From Tanypteryx hageni (lineage: Eukaryota; Arthropoda; Insecta; Odonata; Petaluridae): 64,000 nt of DNA. The DNA lies in contig CM054117.1 of the NCBI GenBank assembly GCA_028673005.1, positions 868,001-932,000 of the forward strand. Direction: 5' to 3'. The notes beneath the pieces were generated by a model that worked only from the letters and a program-made list of their open reading frames with translations, made no database searches and was not told the DNA's origin. A program made the translations under genes and the position numbers. Positions 37,170-49,351 of the stretch are shown in pieces (position 1 is the stretch's first letter; each line of letters opens with the position of its first letter).

Positions 37170-37879
37170 CACGTGTAGCCCACATCAGTTTATTTCAATT
37201 ACAATTATGAGTATGTTCTCCCTACATAGAGTGATCCCAAAGGCCCAGCACCCTCAAATGAGGACAGCTTTTAAAAGTCAAGTTTTCTGAAAAATCTACG
37301 AAATTTTTGTGGAAGTCATCTATTTAGAGTCTTTTTAGCAACATAGGAAAATCGCAAAGAAAAATGTAAAAAAATAATTTGGGACCTAATGGGTTAAGGA
37401 GCTAAACTCCAAAATGTTTTCAAGTTGTCTCCGTGTAGTATAATGGCAATGGATGTCAATTTTTCCAGATTACGTATGTTAAAAAGTATTAAAAATCATT
37501 TTTAGAAGTCACTTCTTAAATATTTTCTTCCTGCCATAACTGTATCATCAAACTCGGCTTCAGATAGATTATTCAAAGGATGTTGCCTTAAAATATCAAA
37601 ATTGAAATTTGAAAGTGCAGACATTACACAAATTCCAGTTTTTTCAGATTTTTAGCTCTAAAAACAGGGATTCAGACATTACACACGTGCGGGTATTGCA
37701 TGAGTAAATATGGTATTATGATAAATTTTATCTTGACAATGCATATGTGATATTACAACAAAAAAACATTGTAAAATGAGCATTACATGGGTCTGAAGTT
37801 TTTTCAGGTGTAAATCTTAAAGTAGGTATGAAAATCACATATATGATATGATATTTCAACAAGCTTAACAATCCTTTAA

Positions 37880-38844
37880 CCTATAAATGCTGGCTGTACT
37901 CATACGGGAAAGCAAAATGTGACCCGCTCGCTACCGGCCATACCCGTATTGGAATGCTTTGTTTGGAAGGCGCTTACAGATGTCGATTTTGTCATAGAGG
38001 CATGAAATTTTGAAGGGTTCGTCCTTGAGCCATGCTCTCAAGAATCATTGAGGCAACCATGCTGCCAATTCACCACTGGGGGTGGTAAAGACCTCTCATC
38101 AACTGTAAACAGTGATAAGGGAAAGTGCAGCAGCCCCGCCCTTCTCATTTCACGTGGACAAGGGGAATAGGATGGTGACTAGCTATGAGGTTAGCTCTTC
38201 TTCCACCTCCTCAACGTCATGGTCATCAATAGTTATGTTCTCCTGATGTCATCTGGTAGGCAGATGATGCATCGGGTTTCGTCTCGCTCTCGTGCAAAAT
38301 CTGATCCAAGAAGGGGCGACAGCTCTTCCTGTTGTTACTTCCAAAAGCAGAAGACCGAGCAGCACACAATTGCATCGCTCGGAGGACAAAGAAAACAAAC
38401 ACTGGTCCATAAAACAAAATCGCCTTAGCTGCCGTGTATGCTCTGAGAGCGGAAAATATACTAGAACAACGGTGAAGTGCAAAATATGCAATGTAGGGCT
38501 CTAAATTTTCATGCCTTGAGGAGTACCATACCAAAACAATACTTTAAAAGTTGTAAAATATATGAAAAAGTATTCTTAGTTATGTTTTATCATGATTTTT
38601 TATACTTTATATTATAGATTTATTCGGAATTTGTGTTGTTTTCTTTTCTTTTAGTATAAAGGACATACACCTGTTATTATCCAAACAATTCTGCTAAATA
38701 TTACTTTTTGTTTGATTAATTTATCTCTTATAGTTCAGAAAATACAAGGTTTTATCTGATCGAAAGCAAGAAAAATTTAAATGGCCAAAAATAAGTCCAG
38801 CAGCGAGATTCACCAAAGGGACATTTAAATTTGGTATTTACAGG
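37880..38844 (+). mobile_element. Second internally deleted piggyBac element
   Basis: Flanked by TTAA at 37876-37879 and 38845-38848. The left end CCTATAAATGCTGG and complement of the right end CCTGTAAATACCAA form a short inverted repeat. It holds only the C-terminal part of a transposase. Length is 965 bp. Confidence 0.65.
38258..38504 (+). pseudogene. piggyBac (PGBD4-like) C-terminal fragment
   Basis: VQNLIQEGATALPVVTSKSR is followed by a stretch with RRPSSTQLHR and the zinc region CRVCSESGKYTRTTVKCKIC before the stop at 38502-38504. This is the usual end of PGBD4-type transposases. Nothing of the catalytic domain remains between the TTAA sites. A minus-strand open frame over the same bases is considered a shadow. 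Confidence 0.7.
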
Positions 38845-39077
38845 TTAACTGTGAATATTAGGTTATAAAAATTCTAAAATCAAAATGTATTTATAGAAAT
38901 TTAATGTCAAAAAGATCACATTTGTTTAAATTTCAATTTTTATATCACATTGACTGAATAACAGAAACACATTCATTTCAATCTGCTGCAGCAAATAAGA
39001 GTAGTGTCATACACATCATATATAACATTAATAGAAGTAGCTAGTCTACATTTTTACCAAATCTTTAAATATTGAAG

Positions 39078-39486
39078 TCAATTTTGATAGTATGATTTTC
39101 CACTTGAAAACTGTTGATGAGATTGCAGTGGTTGAAAACCATGATTTCTTGAAGAATGACGGTTCCAATCTTGCTCAGGATGGTATGATTGTGGTGAGCG
39201 TGAGGATGCATAGCTTTGGGGAGGATGGTTGCAAGCATTTTCTATAGGATAACCACGAGAATCATACAGATGAGCATCACGAGAATTCATGGGAGGATAA
39301 AAATCAGTGCTAGCATTTTCTATAGGATAACCACGAGAATCATACAGATGAGCATCACGAGAATTCATAGGAGGATAAAAATCAGTGTGTCTATTCTCTG
39401 GACAACGAAGATTATCAGGAAAATTGCAAGCATAAGGATGCCCAGTATGTTGATACAGGTTCTGTTGTTCCCTTGGAAAATTCCTG
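39078..39486 (-). CDS. Candidate terminal exon of a host gene (Tyr/Pro/His-rich repeats)
   Basis: After a good 3' splice site on the minus strand (TTTCTTTTCATTTCAG-like tract ending at about 39487), an open frame of about 135 codons runs to a stop at 39078. The protein is low-complexity and rich in Tyr, Pro, Ser, Asn and His. It contains a 26-residue segment duplicated in tandem (starting TDFYPPMNSRDAHLYDSRGY), encoded by a 78-bp repeat at 39235-39312 and 39313-39390. It matches no transposon protein I know. Upstream exons would lie at higher coordinates and were not found. An RNA-binding or scaffold-type disordered tail is possible but unproven. Confidence 0.4.
39235..39390. repeat. 78-bp tandem duplication inside the open exon
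   Basis: Two almost identical 78-bp units start at 39235 and 39313, both beginning GCATTTTCTATAGGATAACC. The unit length is a multiple of three, so the reading frame is kept. Confidence 0.9.
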
Positions 39487-39559
39487 AAATGAAAGAAGGT
39501 AACTTGAAAAAGTGAATTTAACATGTCTATGAAATGATCATTAATGATCATTGGCTATT

Positions 39560-40449
39560 CAAATAAACATGTAATTTCCCATCAAAAGCATGTAATCACA
39601 TTATTTACTTTTGCTACATAGTGAACTATGCCATAATCTCCACTGGCTCGAATAGTCGGTTTTTGAAGACAGTACAGGAAATCCTTGTTTTACATCATCC
39701 AGCTTTACATGGTTTTGATATAATGTCGTTGCTGTCACAGCGGCACAACGTTGTGCTGCTTTGCTGCTGCGGTAACTAGCTACAGTGACAATGAGTATCT
39801 ATGCAATTTCCTTAATGTAGCTAAATCTATCCTCAAATGTTACTAAATGGATTCTCTATGATAAACATTACATTACAAACATTGCGACGGAATGATTAGA
39901 AATAAATTATTCTATTTTACCGCCAGTGTATTTTTTTCGTTGAAATTTGTTTTATAATGTTTTTGCAGGTTATTGGATGAAAGAGAGCTGGTGGCTTTGT
40001 GGTATTTACCATGTTAGATTCTCCTGTTCTCACACAATATCTGCTCAGTTAAAAGGAAGGTCGTTACTTTATTTATACAACATTTTCTTTCTAACTTGTT
40101 ATTTTGATTTAATGTCATTTTGTGCTTTTTTAAAGGACAATTTCATTGAAACAACAAATTTACCTAATTAGAAAAATAGTTTTGTATGATGTCTTGATAT
40201 TCACAAGTAAACTACATTATGTTGTCATCCTTAACATTATTACCGGATGTATCTTTTTGTATCTAAAAGCAATGTTGATTTGAGTATAGGAACAGGCAAA
40301 TGTGAAGGAGAGGGGGAGAAAGATATTTGAGTCAGCAGACACGCCCAAATGTGCACTCCTCCCTCTCAGTTATAGAGGCACCATCATAGAAGAAATACAA
40401 TATATCTCTATCATTATCATTATATATAGACGTTCCTTACAGAGGAGGA
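39560..40449. other. Non-coding stretch, possible intron or spacer
   Basis: No coding region or complete element is supported. The right part (from about 40370) belongs to the terminal module of the long inverted repeat that continues to 48570. Confidence 0.45.
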
Positions 40450-41007
40450 TATAACATATTAGTAAAAGGTGCTTGCATTCTGCAAGCATTTCATCACACC
40501 TGGAAAAAACATTCATTTTTCAGACAGATATTTCATCATTACAAATATTTTTTTAATTCTAAGGATTTTACCTCTGCAGTGATTTTCGTTTTTCCCTTAT
40601 GTAAAAATAATAGATTAAAACAATCCCCAAACTTTGCAATTTTAAGAATTTTATACTTTCTCCATTATGGGGTACTAATACTACACATTTCCGCCAAATT
40701 TTAAAGTTGTAGCACTTCTAGAAGTGAAATAATATTTTTCCAATTGTTTAAATTTTAAACATTTTTAACAGATGCCGCAATATATTTATGGAGAGATTCA
40801 AATGTTTATTTGTGCAAGTGCACTACTCTGTAAATAATTTGAAAATTTCAGCTTCCTAGCTCATACCGTAGTGTCTAAACATTTACCTATATGTTTAAAT
40901 TTTAAGAATTATTAACTGCCAAGCAAATCAAAATATCAAAATTTGTATAATCCCTAATTAGTTTTTTTTACAAATTCTACCTATAAAAAACATTTCAGCT
41001 CCGTAGC

Positions 41008-41383
41008 TGTTGCGATTTGAATTGCTGTGGGTAACTAACTTCTTTCCCTGTGGTTTGATATGGACCTGTCTGTGGATCATGTGATGTGACGTAGCAGAGG
41101 AGAAGGGGGGACAAGAGCAGAGTGACCAGTGGGACGGAACAGCGAGGAGGGCATGCCGAGCTCTCAGCAGTCGAGACAAAGTGATTTTAAACTTTACCCA
41201 TGGCCCTTTTGTGTGTGCCTATTACGGACTTGTATTCCCGTCAGTTATTTTAGGAGTTGGTTGACCACAGAAATCCAGAGATTTGAATCAATCTATGTTT
41301 TGTTCTTTATTTTCTTTGTATTAATACAGTACACTTTAAGATTTTGTAGTTTTATTTAATTGCGAACCTTCTGCTACCGAACA
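41008..41383 (+). repeat. BEL 5' LTR
   Basis: 376 bp, starting TGTTGCGATTTG and ending GCTACCGAACA. It differs from the 3' LTR at about ten positions plus a short indel by eye. Confidence 0.92.
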
Positions 41384-41733
41384 TTTTGGTCCTTCGGGCC
41401 GGATTTATGTGAGTGATAAAGTACTTTGCTCCTCAAAACTAACATCGGGAGTATACAGCACTCGTGGCAGCCTTTGCACTCTTGCAGCAGCCATCAAGAA
41501 ATCCCGCAGAGCCACTTGTGATGACGTGAAGCAGACCCTTATTAGCCTCGCAGCGGGCGCTTGGACGGCACGGAGCTCCTCCCGGCAACAGTCGCATCAT
41601 TGGCGAGCGGCAATACGTGCCAGATAAGTATTACTAGGCTGGTTCTTTTTTTCCTTTCCATCCTTAAATCCTAACCATTGTTTTTTATTTTTTTCCTATT
41701 ATCCATTCCTATTTGCTTTCATTATATTTAACA

Positions 41734-43056
41734 ATGGATACCAAGGAAAGAATGGTTTTAATTAAAACTAAAGGGTTGGTTAAGGCAAGTCTTATGCGAA
41801 TGTAAAATTACGTTGACAAGTTTGAACAAGGGTCAGATACTACAGAGTTAAGAATCAGATTAGAAAGAATGCCCACCATTTCACAAGATTATGATGATGT
41901 CCAACGGCAGCTGGAATTACAAGACGATGAGAACCACCACTTGGATAGAGAAACATTTGAAGATTCCTATTGAATGACGCATATTCTGGAGGAAGGGGTG
42001 AGGGTACGCTCCGTTCATGCTGCTACCTCGCCTTTGAGAAACAGTAGCGGCAGCTCAAACTTGAGAAACACTAAACTGCCAAACATTAACCTACCGATGT
42101 TTAGTGGAAAGGTTATAGAATGTAGACATTTTTTTGATATGTTTAACAGTCTAGTTATGAACAATAATGCCATAGATGATATTTTACGGTATCATTATTT
42201 ACATTTATCACTTACCGGAGAAGTTCACAAGCTGATTGAAAATTTACCCATTACATCAAACAACTTTAAGGTTGCATGGGATATAATTTGTAGGCGTTAT
42301 AACAATCCTAAAATTATTGCTACGGCCCATGTTAAGAATATATTTTCTCTGCAAATGGTGAACCAAGGCTCTGTGTCAGAATTAAGGGAATTGTTGAATC
42401 AATTTATTAGCAATTATAATGCACTGGAGGCGTTGCAACAAGAAATACCGCTGAGCGAAGTTCTTTTGTCGCAGTTAGTTCTTGAAAGATTAGATGAACA
42501 AATTTGTAAAGAATGGAAGTCAAGATCAAATTCTCATCAATTCACAAGTTTGACAGAATTACTTGAATTTTTGGAAAATAGGTGCCAAGCCTTGGAATTA
42601 GTGAAATCGAGGCATATTACTAAGGAAAATATAAATTTTAGCAGAAATTCAAAGAATGTGAATCAATCATATGTATCCACTAACAGCCAATGTCCTTTGT
42701 GCAGTCAGAGTCATTTTATCCACAAATGTGATCAATTCTCAGGGAAGAGTGCCCTACAACGGATTGAGTTTGTGAAACAGAAAAACCTTTGCTACAACTG
42801 TTTGCAATCAAATCACAAGGTGAGAGAGTGCAGGTCACGCAATTGTTGCTCTTGGGGTAAGAGGCACCACACACTATTGCGCAGAGAATTCAGCACAACT
42901 TTGAGCTCAAATCATCAACTCAATCCCAGCTTTCAGCAACAAGGAGTATTAAACAGGGAACCCTTAGAGAATGTTTCTGAAAATCAACCCAGTAATACGA
43001 TGTCATACTGTTCCTTAAAGAATAAGGCAGTCGCAAGTTCCTCTTTCCACTGCTTT
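41734..43056 (+). pseudogene. BEL Gag polyprotein (DUF1759 and zinc knuckles)
   Basis: ATG at 41734 opens a frame with TAA near 41802 and TGA at 41972-41974, after which 41974-43062 is open. The DUF1759 region has LPNINLPMFSGKVIECRHFF and SNNFKVAWDIICRRYNNPKI. Two CCHC-like knuckles follow, CPLCSQSHFIHKC near 42690 and CYNCLQSNHKVREC near 42790. A one-base shift near 43040 is needed to pass into the protease frame. The two early stops look like secondary damage because the downstream frame is long and well preserved. Confidence 0.85.
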
Positions 43057-46000
43057 AATTAAGGTGTGCGACAGCAATGGTAAACTGCATACCTGCAGAG
43101 CTCTACTTGATTCCTGTTCACAATCACACTTTGTGACAGAAACATTGGTTCAGTGTTTGAATTTGAAGAAAATACGTAACTCAACTCCAATACAAGGCAT
43201 TAGTAATAATAAATCACAAGTGAAACATAGCACTACATTGCGAATTCACTCAACTGTAAACCAATACAGCGTTGCTTTAGAATGTTTAGTATTACCAAGA
43301 ATATCAGGAGATGTACCATCTTCATATGTGAACATCTCTGAATGGAATCTGCCCAAGGAGCTTCCGTTAGCAGATCCTAGCTTCAACCAACCGGGACGGG
43401 TAGATTTACTACTAGGAGCAGATATCTTTTTTCACTTGCTCAAACCCGAGAAGCAAACTCGGCCTGGTCCTTATCCAGTATTGCAAAATACAGAACTTGG
43501 ATGGATTCTTGCAGGGCAATTTGAAGCTATTGACATACCACACGCACAGCCACAGAATGCATTCTGTGTCACAAGTGGAGTCAACCTAGAAAAACAACTG
43601 CAACTTTTCTGGGAAATTGAGGAGCTGAATCAAACTCCACGATCAAGGGAAGAGAAGGAATGTGAGCAACATTTCCTTGATAATACTATCAGAGATCTCA
43701 CAGGAGGCTTCATAGTACGGCTGCCATTTCGGCAAGATCCTACACAGCTTGGCCAATTACACCATATGGTAATTTCACGGCTTCATAACCTTGAAAGACG
43801 ATTATAAAAAAATGCTGTCTTAAGGACAGAATATAAAAAATTCCTGGACAACTACGAATCCCTAGGCCACATGCAAGCTGTGGATGAATTAGGAGATTCA
43901 GCACCTGCATGTTATTTACCTCATCATCATGTGCTAAAAGAGTCAAGCACAACCACTAAGATGAGAGTACTCTTCGATGCTTCAGCAAGGACAGCAGATG
44001 GAAGATCACTGAATGATATACTAATGGTGGGGCCAACAGTGCAGCAGCCAGTGTTCTTCGATTTCGAACACACCAAGTATGTTTTACTGCCGACATAGAA
44101 AAAATGTACCGACAGATAAGGGTTGATGATCGCGATTGCAGATTTCAATGAATACTGTGGAGAAAACCAAGAGAAGATCCAGTTCAGGAATATGAATTAC
44201 GAACTATAACCTATGGTACAGCATCAGCACCATTCCTGGCCACTAGATGTCTACAGCAACTGGCTCAAGAGGAAGCACAATGGTATCCCAAGGCTGCTGA
44301 ACTCTCGTCCAGAGACTTTTATGTTGATGACTGCATTTCCGGCACACAGAGTTTGGAGGAGGCTCTACTGGTTCAGGACCAACTGTTGCAGTTACTAAAG
44401 AGTGGAGGATTCCAGCTACGCAAATGGTGCTCAAATAATTCAGAATTACTTGGCTCCATTCCCGCAGAACTTAGGGAAATGCAACTTCCACAGCAATTAG
44501 ACAGCAATGACCAAGTGAAGACATTGGGACTACTCTGGCACCCAGCAACAGACCAGTTTCAAATTGCCAGTGGAATGAACAAATTCATTAATTCACAGTT
44601 TATTTATCACCCTACTAAGAGAACAGTGTTAGGTGCCATCGCATCTATTTTTGATCCATTAGGTTTAATTAGTCCAATAGTGATCTCTGGCAAAATCTTC
44701 CTGCAGCAACTATGGCTATCCAAACTTGAATGGGACGAAGATCTGCCAGCAAGATTATTTGACCAGTGGTAACGATGGTACAATCAGCTTCCTCAGATTG
44801 AGAACATATGCATAGACAGACTAGTAATGGAACATGGTATTCTTAAGGATGTTCAACTACATGGCTTCTCAGATGCTTCTGAGGAAGCCTATGGTGCCTG
44901 CATTTACATCCGATCAACTAATGAAGAAGGAAGCATAACAGTTTAACTACTTTGCTCCAGGTCAAAGGTAGCTCCTGTAAAGAAGATATCGCTTCGCGAC
45001 TGGAATTGTGTGGAGCTCTGTTACCATCACGTCTCTGGAAAAAGGTCAGCAAGGCTCTCAATATAACTATCTCAAAATATTGTTTGTGGACAGATTCTAC
45101 CATTATACTAGAATGGATTTCTACAACTCCAACCAGATGGAAGACCTTTGTAGCGAATAGTCGCGGAAATCCAGGAAAATACCTCCACAACAGACTGGAG
45201 ACATGTGCCATCACATGATAATCCTGCAAATTTGATCCCACGAGGAATGAGTGCAGATGCACTCATACACAGTAAGCTATGATGGAATGGTCCATCCTGG
45301 CTTCTAGAGTCACCATCAGCATGGCCAATCTTACATACTCAATTGATCACAGGAGACATACTTGAAGAAAGGATAGTAAAAACAAACTGAAAGGCAGGTC
45401 GGTCCTTTAACTATGCCTGAACTTAAGAATGCTCTACACAGCTGTATCAAGATCACTCAAACTTGTACGTATTTAACTGAAATTCACAGTTTGCAAAACA
45501 TGAATTTTGTTAGTAGTAAAAGCAAGTTGAAATCCTTGAATCCCTTTCTATGTGGGCACAAAATTCTTAGAGTAGGAGGTCGACTACAAGCATCTAAGCT
45601 TCCATTTGACCAAAAACATAAAGCAATACTACCTCCGAAGCATCATCTGACAAGGTTGATCATCGAAGAAGAGCACAAACACCTGTTACATGCAGGATGT
45701 CAGTTGCTGCATGCATCACTGCAACAAAACTATTGGATTATAAATGGTAAGAACATCATAAAACAGGTCACTCATCATCGCTTAATCTGTCATAAACTAA
45801 GGGCAGAATCGGCGAAACAGTTGATGGAACAACTACCGAATTATCGAGTAGAGCCGACCAGACCATTTTGCAATGCAGGAATTGATTATGTGGGACCGTT
45901 TCAAGTCAGGTTCCCGATGAACAAAAACAAAAATTAAGTGTTATGTAGCCGTATTTGTATGTTTAACTACAAGAGCCATGTACCTAGAAGCGGTCAGCGA

Positions 46001-46773
46001 CATGACTAGCCACTCCTTTTTGGCTGCACTCAAGAGGTTTATATCCCGAAGAGGCAAGTGTGCGCACATCTACAGTGACAACGGAACTACATTCATAGGC
46101 GCAAATAAGGAGCTTCGCCAGTTAGATGATAGCATCAAACCAATGCACAGGGAAGATACAGTTGTAAATTAGATAAGTGGCGAAGGGATCCAGTGGCACT
46201 TCATTCCACCCCGAGCTCCTTACATTGGTGGAATTTGGGAGGCTGGGGTGAAATCATTTAAATATCACTTAAGAAGAGTCATGGGACTCACCTGCCTAAC
46301 TTTCGAAGAATTATGATCCCTTGTAATACAAATTGAAACTTGGCTTAATTCAAGACCTTTAGTGCCTATTTCCAATGACCCATTACCATTGACTCCAGGT
46401 CATTTTTTTATTGGCCAACCAATCACTTCTTTACCAGAACCAGACCTAAGTAATACTCGAATTAGTGTTCTCTCCAGATGGCAGCAACTTCAGCAGAAAC
46501 TTCAACACTTCTGGAAGTCATGGTATAACGATTACCCTGACTCACCTACAGCAAAGAGCCAAGTGGTCCACGAAGAGTAGAAATGTGCAGCCAGGGACAT
46601 TGGCGATATTAAGGGAGGATAACTCATCACCAATGTGCTGGAAGGTGGGAGTCATTGAAGAGATTCATCCTGGTGGAGATGGACTAGTATGCATTGTCAC
46701 TATCCGCACCCCTCATGGAACATTCAAAAGACCCATTACCAAACTTTGTCCTCTTCCTTTAGATAAAGACTGA
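43057..46773 (+). pseudogene. BEL Pol polyprotein: protease, RT, RNase H, integrase, DUF5641
   Basis: The aspartic protease (DUF1758) has LLDSCSQSHFVTE at 43095. Reverse transcriptase follows with MRVLFDASARTADGRSLNDI near 43960, ADIEKMYRQIRVDDRDCRF near 44090 (split by a frameshift) and the catalytic RDFYVDDCISGTQS near 44315. A peptidase_A17/RNase H-like part contains LHGFSDASEEAYGACIYIRS near 44860. The integrase has an H2C2 zinc region near 45690, FCNAGIDYVGPF near 45870 and HIYSDNGTTFIGANKELRQL near 46060. The C-terminal DUF5641 runs to 46773 with PGTLAILREDNSSPMCWKVG. At least nine stops or frameshifts are visible (including near 43807, 44096, 44148, 44772, 44944, 45935 and 46170), so it cannot make an intact polyprotein. 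Confidence 0.9.
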
Positions 46774-46856
46774 GGATTTAATGTGTTATTTGATTTATGT
46801 TTATATTTGTTGTGTAGTGTTTAAAAGAGAATTTAATTCCCTTTTGGAAGGCAGTA

Positions 46857-47230
46857 TGTTGAGATTTTAATTGCTGTGGGTAACTACCTTCTTCCCCTGT
46901 GGTTTGATATGGACCCGTCTGTGGATCATGTGATGTGACGTGGCAGAGGAGAAGGGGGGACAAGAGCAGAGTGACCAGTGGGACGGAACAGCGAGGAGGG
47001 CATGCCGAGCTCTCAGCAGTCGAGACAAAGTGATTTTAAACTTTACCCATGGCCCTTTTGTGTGTGCCTATTACGGACTTGTATTCCCGTCAATTATTTT
47101 AGGAGTTGGTTGACCACAGAAATCCAGAGATTTGAATCAATCTATGTTTTGTTCTTTATTTTCTTTGTATTAATAGTCCACTTTAAGATTTTGTATTTTT
47201 ATTTAATTGCGAACCTTCTGCTACCGAACA
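46857..47230 (+). repeat. BEL 3' LTR
   Basis: 374 bp, starting TGTTGAGATTTT after a purine-rich TTTTGGAAGGCAGTA and ending GCTACCGAACA. Roughly 97% identical to the 5' LTR. Confidence 0.92.
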
Positions 47231-48570
47231 GTAGCTTATGAGGAAATACATAAACCTTGAAAATATGTTTAAATAATTGCGAATTTTTAGCGGCCGCATT
47301 GTTGCACTTTTTCAATTTTTTCGTTTTTTCTAGTCTGTTTTGCACAAAATCCTACCTAAGAAAAAAATTTCGAATCTCCAGCTCATCTGGAAGTGCCTAA
47401 ACATTAGTATCCTCCTATCATTATCATTATATATTGACGTTTCTTACAGTGGAGGAGAAGGATATAACATATGATAGGAGGATACTAATTTATACATTTT
47501 GAAAAATGTAATTTCATTTCATATTGTGCTATAAATTTAAAATTTGGCAGAAATATGTGGCATTATTAACCCAATGTGAGAAAAGTATATTCCTAAAATT
47601 GTAAAAATTAGTGATTGTTTAACTCCATTATTGTTCCATGATGAAAAAACGAAAACCGATCCTGAGGAGAAATCTTTAGAATTAAAGAAATATTCCGCAT
47701 GATGAAATATTTCTTGAAAAATTAATGTTTTTTCAAGGCGAGATGAGATGCTTGCAGTATGCAAGCACCTTCTACTAGTATGTTATATCCTTCTCCTCCT
47801 CCTCCTCTGTAAGGAAGGTCTATATATAATGATACATATAGGAGGATACTAATGTTTAGGCACTTCCAGATAAGCTGGCGATTTGAAATTTTTTCTATGG
47901 TAGGATTTTTTGCAAAACAGACTAGAAAAAACGAAAATCTTGAAAAAGTGTAACAATGCGGCCGCTAAAAATTCGCAATTTTTTAAACAAAATTTCAAGG
48001 TTTATGTATTTCTGAATGAGCTACGAAGCTGAAATTTTTTTTAGAGGTAGGATTTGTAAAAAAAAAACGAAATAGGGATTATACAAATTTTGATATTTTA
48101 ATTTGTTTGGCAGTTAAAAATTCTTCAAGTTTAAACAAATAGGTAAAGGTTTAGACACTATGCGGTGAGTTAGGGAGGTGAAGTTTTTAAATTATTTAGA
48201 GTTTAGTGTATATAAATGAATAAACATTTTAGTGTATCTACGAAATCGTTATTACGGCCGCTAAAAATTATTTAAATTTAAACAATTAGATGTTATTTCA
48301 CTTCTAAATGTGCTTCAAATTTAACATCTGGCGAAAATATGTGGCATTATTAACCCAATGTGCGAAAAGTATAATATTACTGAAATTGCAAAAATTAGCG
48401 ATTGTTTTACGCCATTATTTTTCCACAAGGAAAAAACGAAAATCGGTCCTGAGGAGAAATCATTAGAATTAAAGAAATATTTCTCATGATGAAATATCTC
48501 TCTGAAAAATTAATGTTTTTTGAAGGTGAGATGAAATGCTTGCAGTATGCAAGTATCTTCTACTAGTATA

Positions 48571-49351
48571 CAATATAATAGTCTTTTGAGCATTATTCAC
48601 GGCTGTTAATTTACTTTGAGCCTTTGTGGTCTCTTTTGGTGGTGGAAAGATTTAAAACCATTGGTATAAGTCTTCAGATTTTGTGTTCAAATGGTACTGC
48701 CATTCATTTATGGCCAAAATCAAATTCAACGTTTGATTAGATGTGCTGCCCTCTTTCAGCATCATGGTAGAACCTTATTGTCACTTGCTAGACCTGTTTT
48801 CTGGCACAGACTTCAAATCCATGATTAGTTAATATTTTTTGTTATTTTAACACCATAGTTTCCAGTATGTGTAAGTGATCATTTATTCCGAAAAAATAAG
48901 GCAAACAAATGCCTTTGAAGACTATGACAGAACAAAATGTAAAATACACAGCTGTCAAAAGTCCTGCACTACCTTGCACATATTTAATGGAAAATTTAAT
49001 ATGTGCAAATTCAGACCACTTTCCTGATTTATTTTTAATAATGTTAATGTTGTTACAGTGTTAATATATATATTTTTTCCTCTTCACTCAATCAGAAAGA
49101 GCCTGGTAAATACATTCTTTGAATTTTGATGCAAAATTCTAGACCTAGAATCATCTTAGCAGGCATGCCTTGCTTAGCGCAAGGGAGGTGTTCCAAGACA
49201 TCTGTGCACTACCCCAATTTGCGCTAAAAGAACAGTTTGTAACATAGCATTTAACCCAGCTGATTTTTACTCTTCAGAAATTTTACCATTTTTATCTTGC
49301 AACTTATATAGGCCATTTTTATATACTAAATTAAAGTCAAGAAAACAAAGT
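48571..49351. other. Non-coding stretch
   Basis: Nothing is recognised beyond AT-rich sequence. Confidence 0.5.

Larger units (their letters stand above)
34059..37715. mobile_element. Pogo-like TIR-bounded block containing a piggyBac gene
   Basis: The left end CTGTATTTATTCATGTAATA and (complement) right end CCATATTTACTCATGCAATA are inverted repeats, continuing into CCC[AG]CAC. TA flanks both ends (34057-34058, 37716-37717). The left 570 bases are homologous to 49352-50042. The block contains a piggyBac transposase pseudogene and an 867-bp TIR element, and no pogo-type transposase, so it is a composite of successive insertions. Confidence 0.6.
41008..47230 (+). mobile_element. BEL/Pao LTR retrotransposon, complete with both LTRs
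   Basis: LTRs lie at both ends and GTAGC is a 5-bp target duplication at 41003-41007 and 47231-47235. Total length is 6223 bp. A putative primer-binding region GGTCCTTCGGGCCGGA follows the 5' LTR. The internal region encodes Gag and Pol in order but with many stops and frameshifts. It is inserted in the left arm of the long inverted repeat. Confidence 0.95.
40450..48570. repeat. Long inverted repeat (foldback-like), split by a BEL element
   Basis: The left arm is 40450-41007 continued at 47236-47400; the right arm is about 47830-48570 read in complement. Shared landmarks include CTTGCATNCTGCAAGCATTT near both outer ends, AACTGCCAA near 40915 and 48110, GTAGTGTCTAAAC-type sequence near 40868 and 48150, and the symmetric GCGGCCGC at 47290 and 47958. 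The centre holds a hairpin (TAGTATCCTCCTATCAT and its complement, 47407-47492). A further partial inverted copy of the terminal module lies at 47490-47790. No coding sequence belongs to it. Confidence 0.8.

Noticed and set aside
38226..38534. Minus-strand open frame as a gene
   Set aside because: The plus strand encodes the recognisable piggyBac C-terminus over the same bases.
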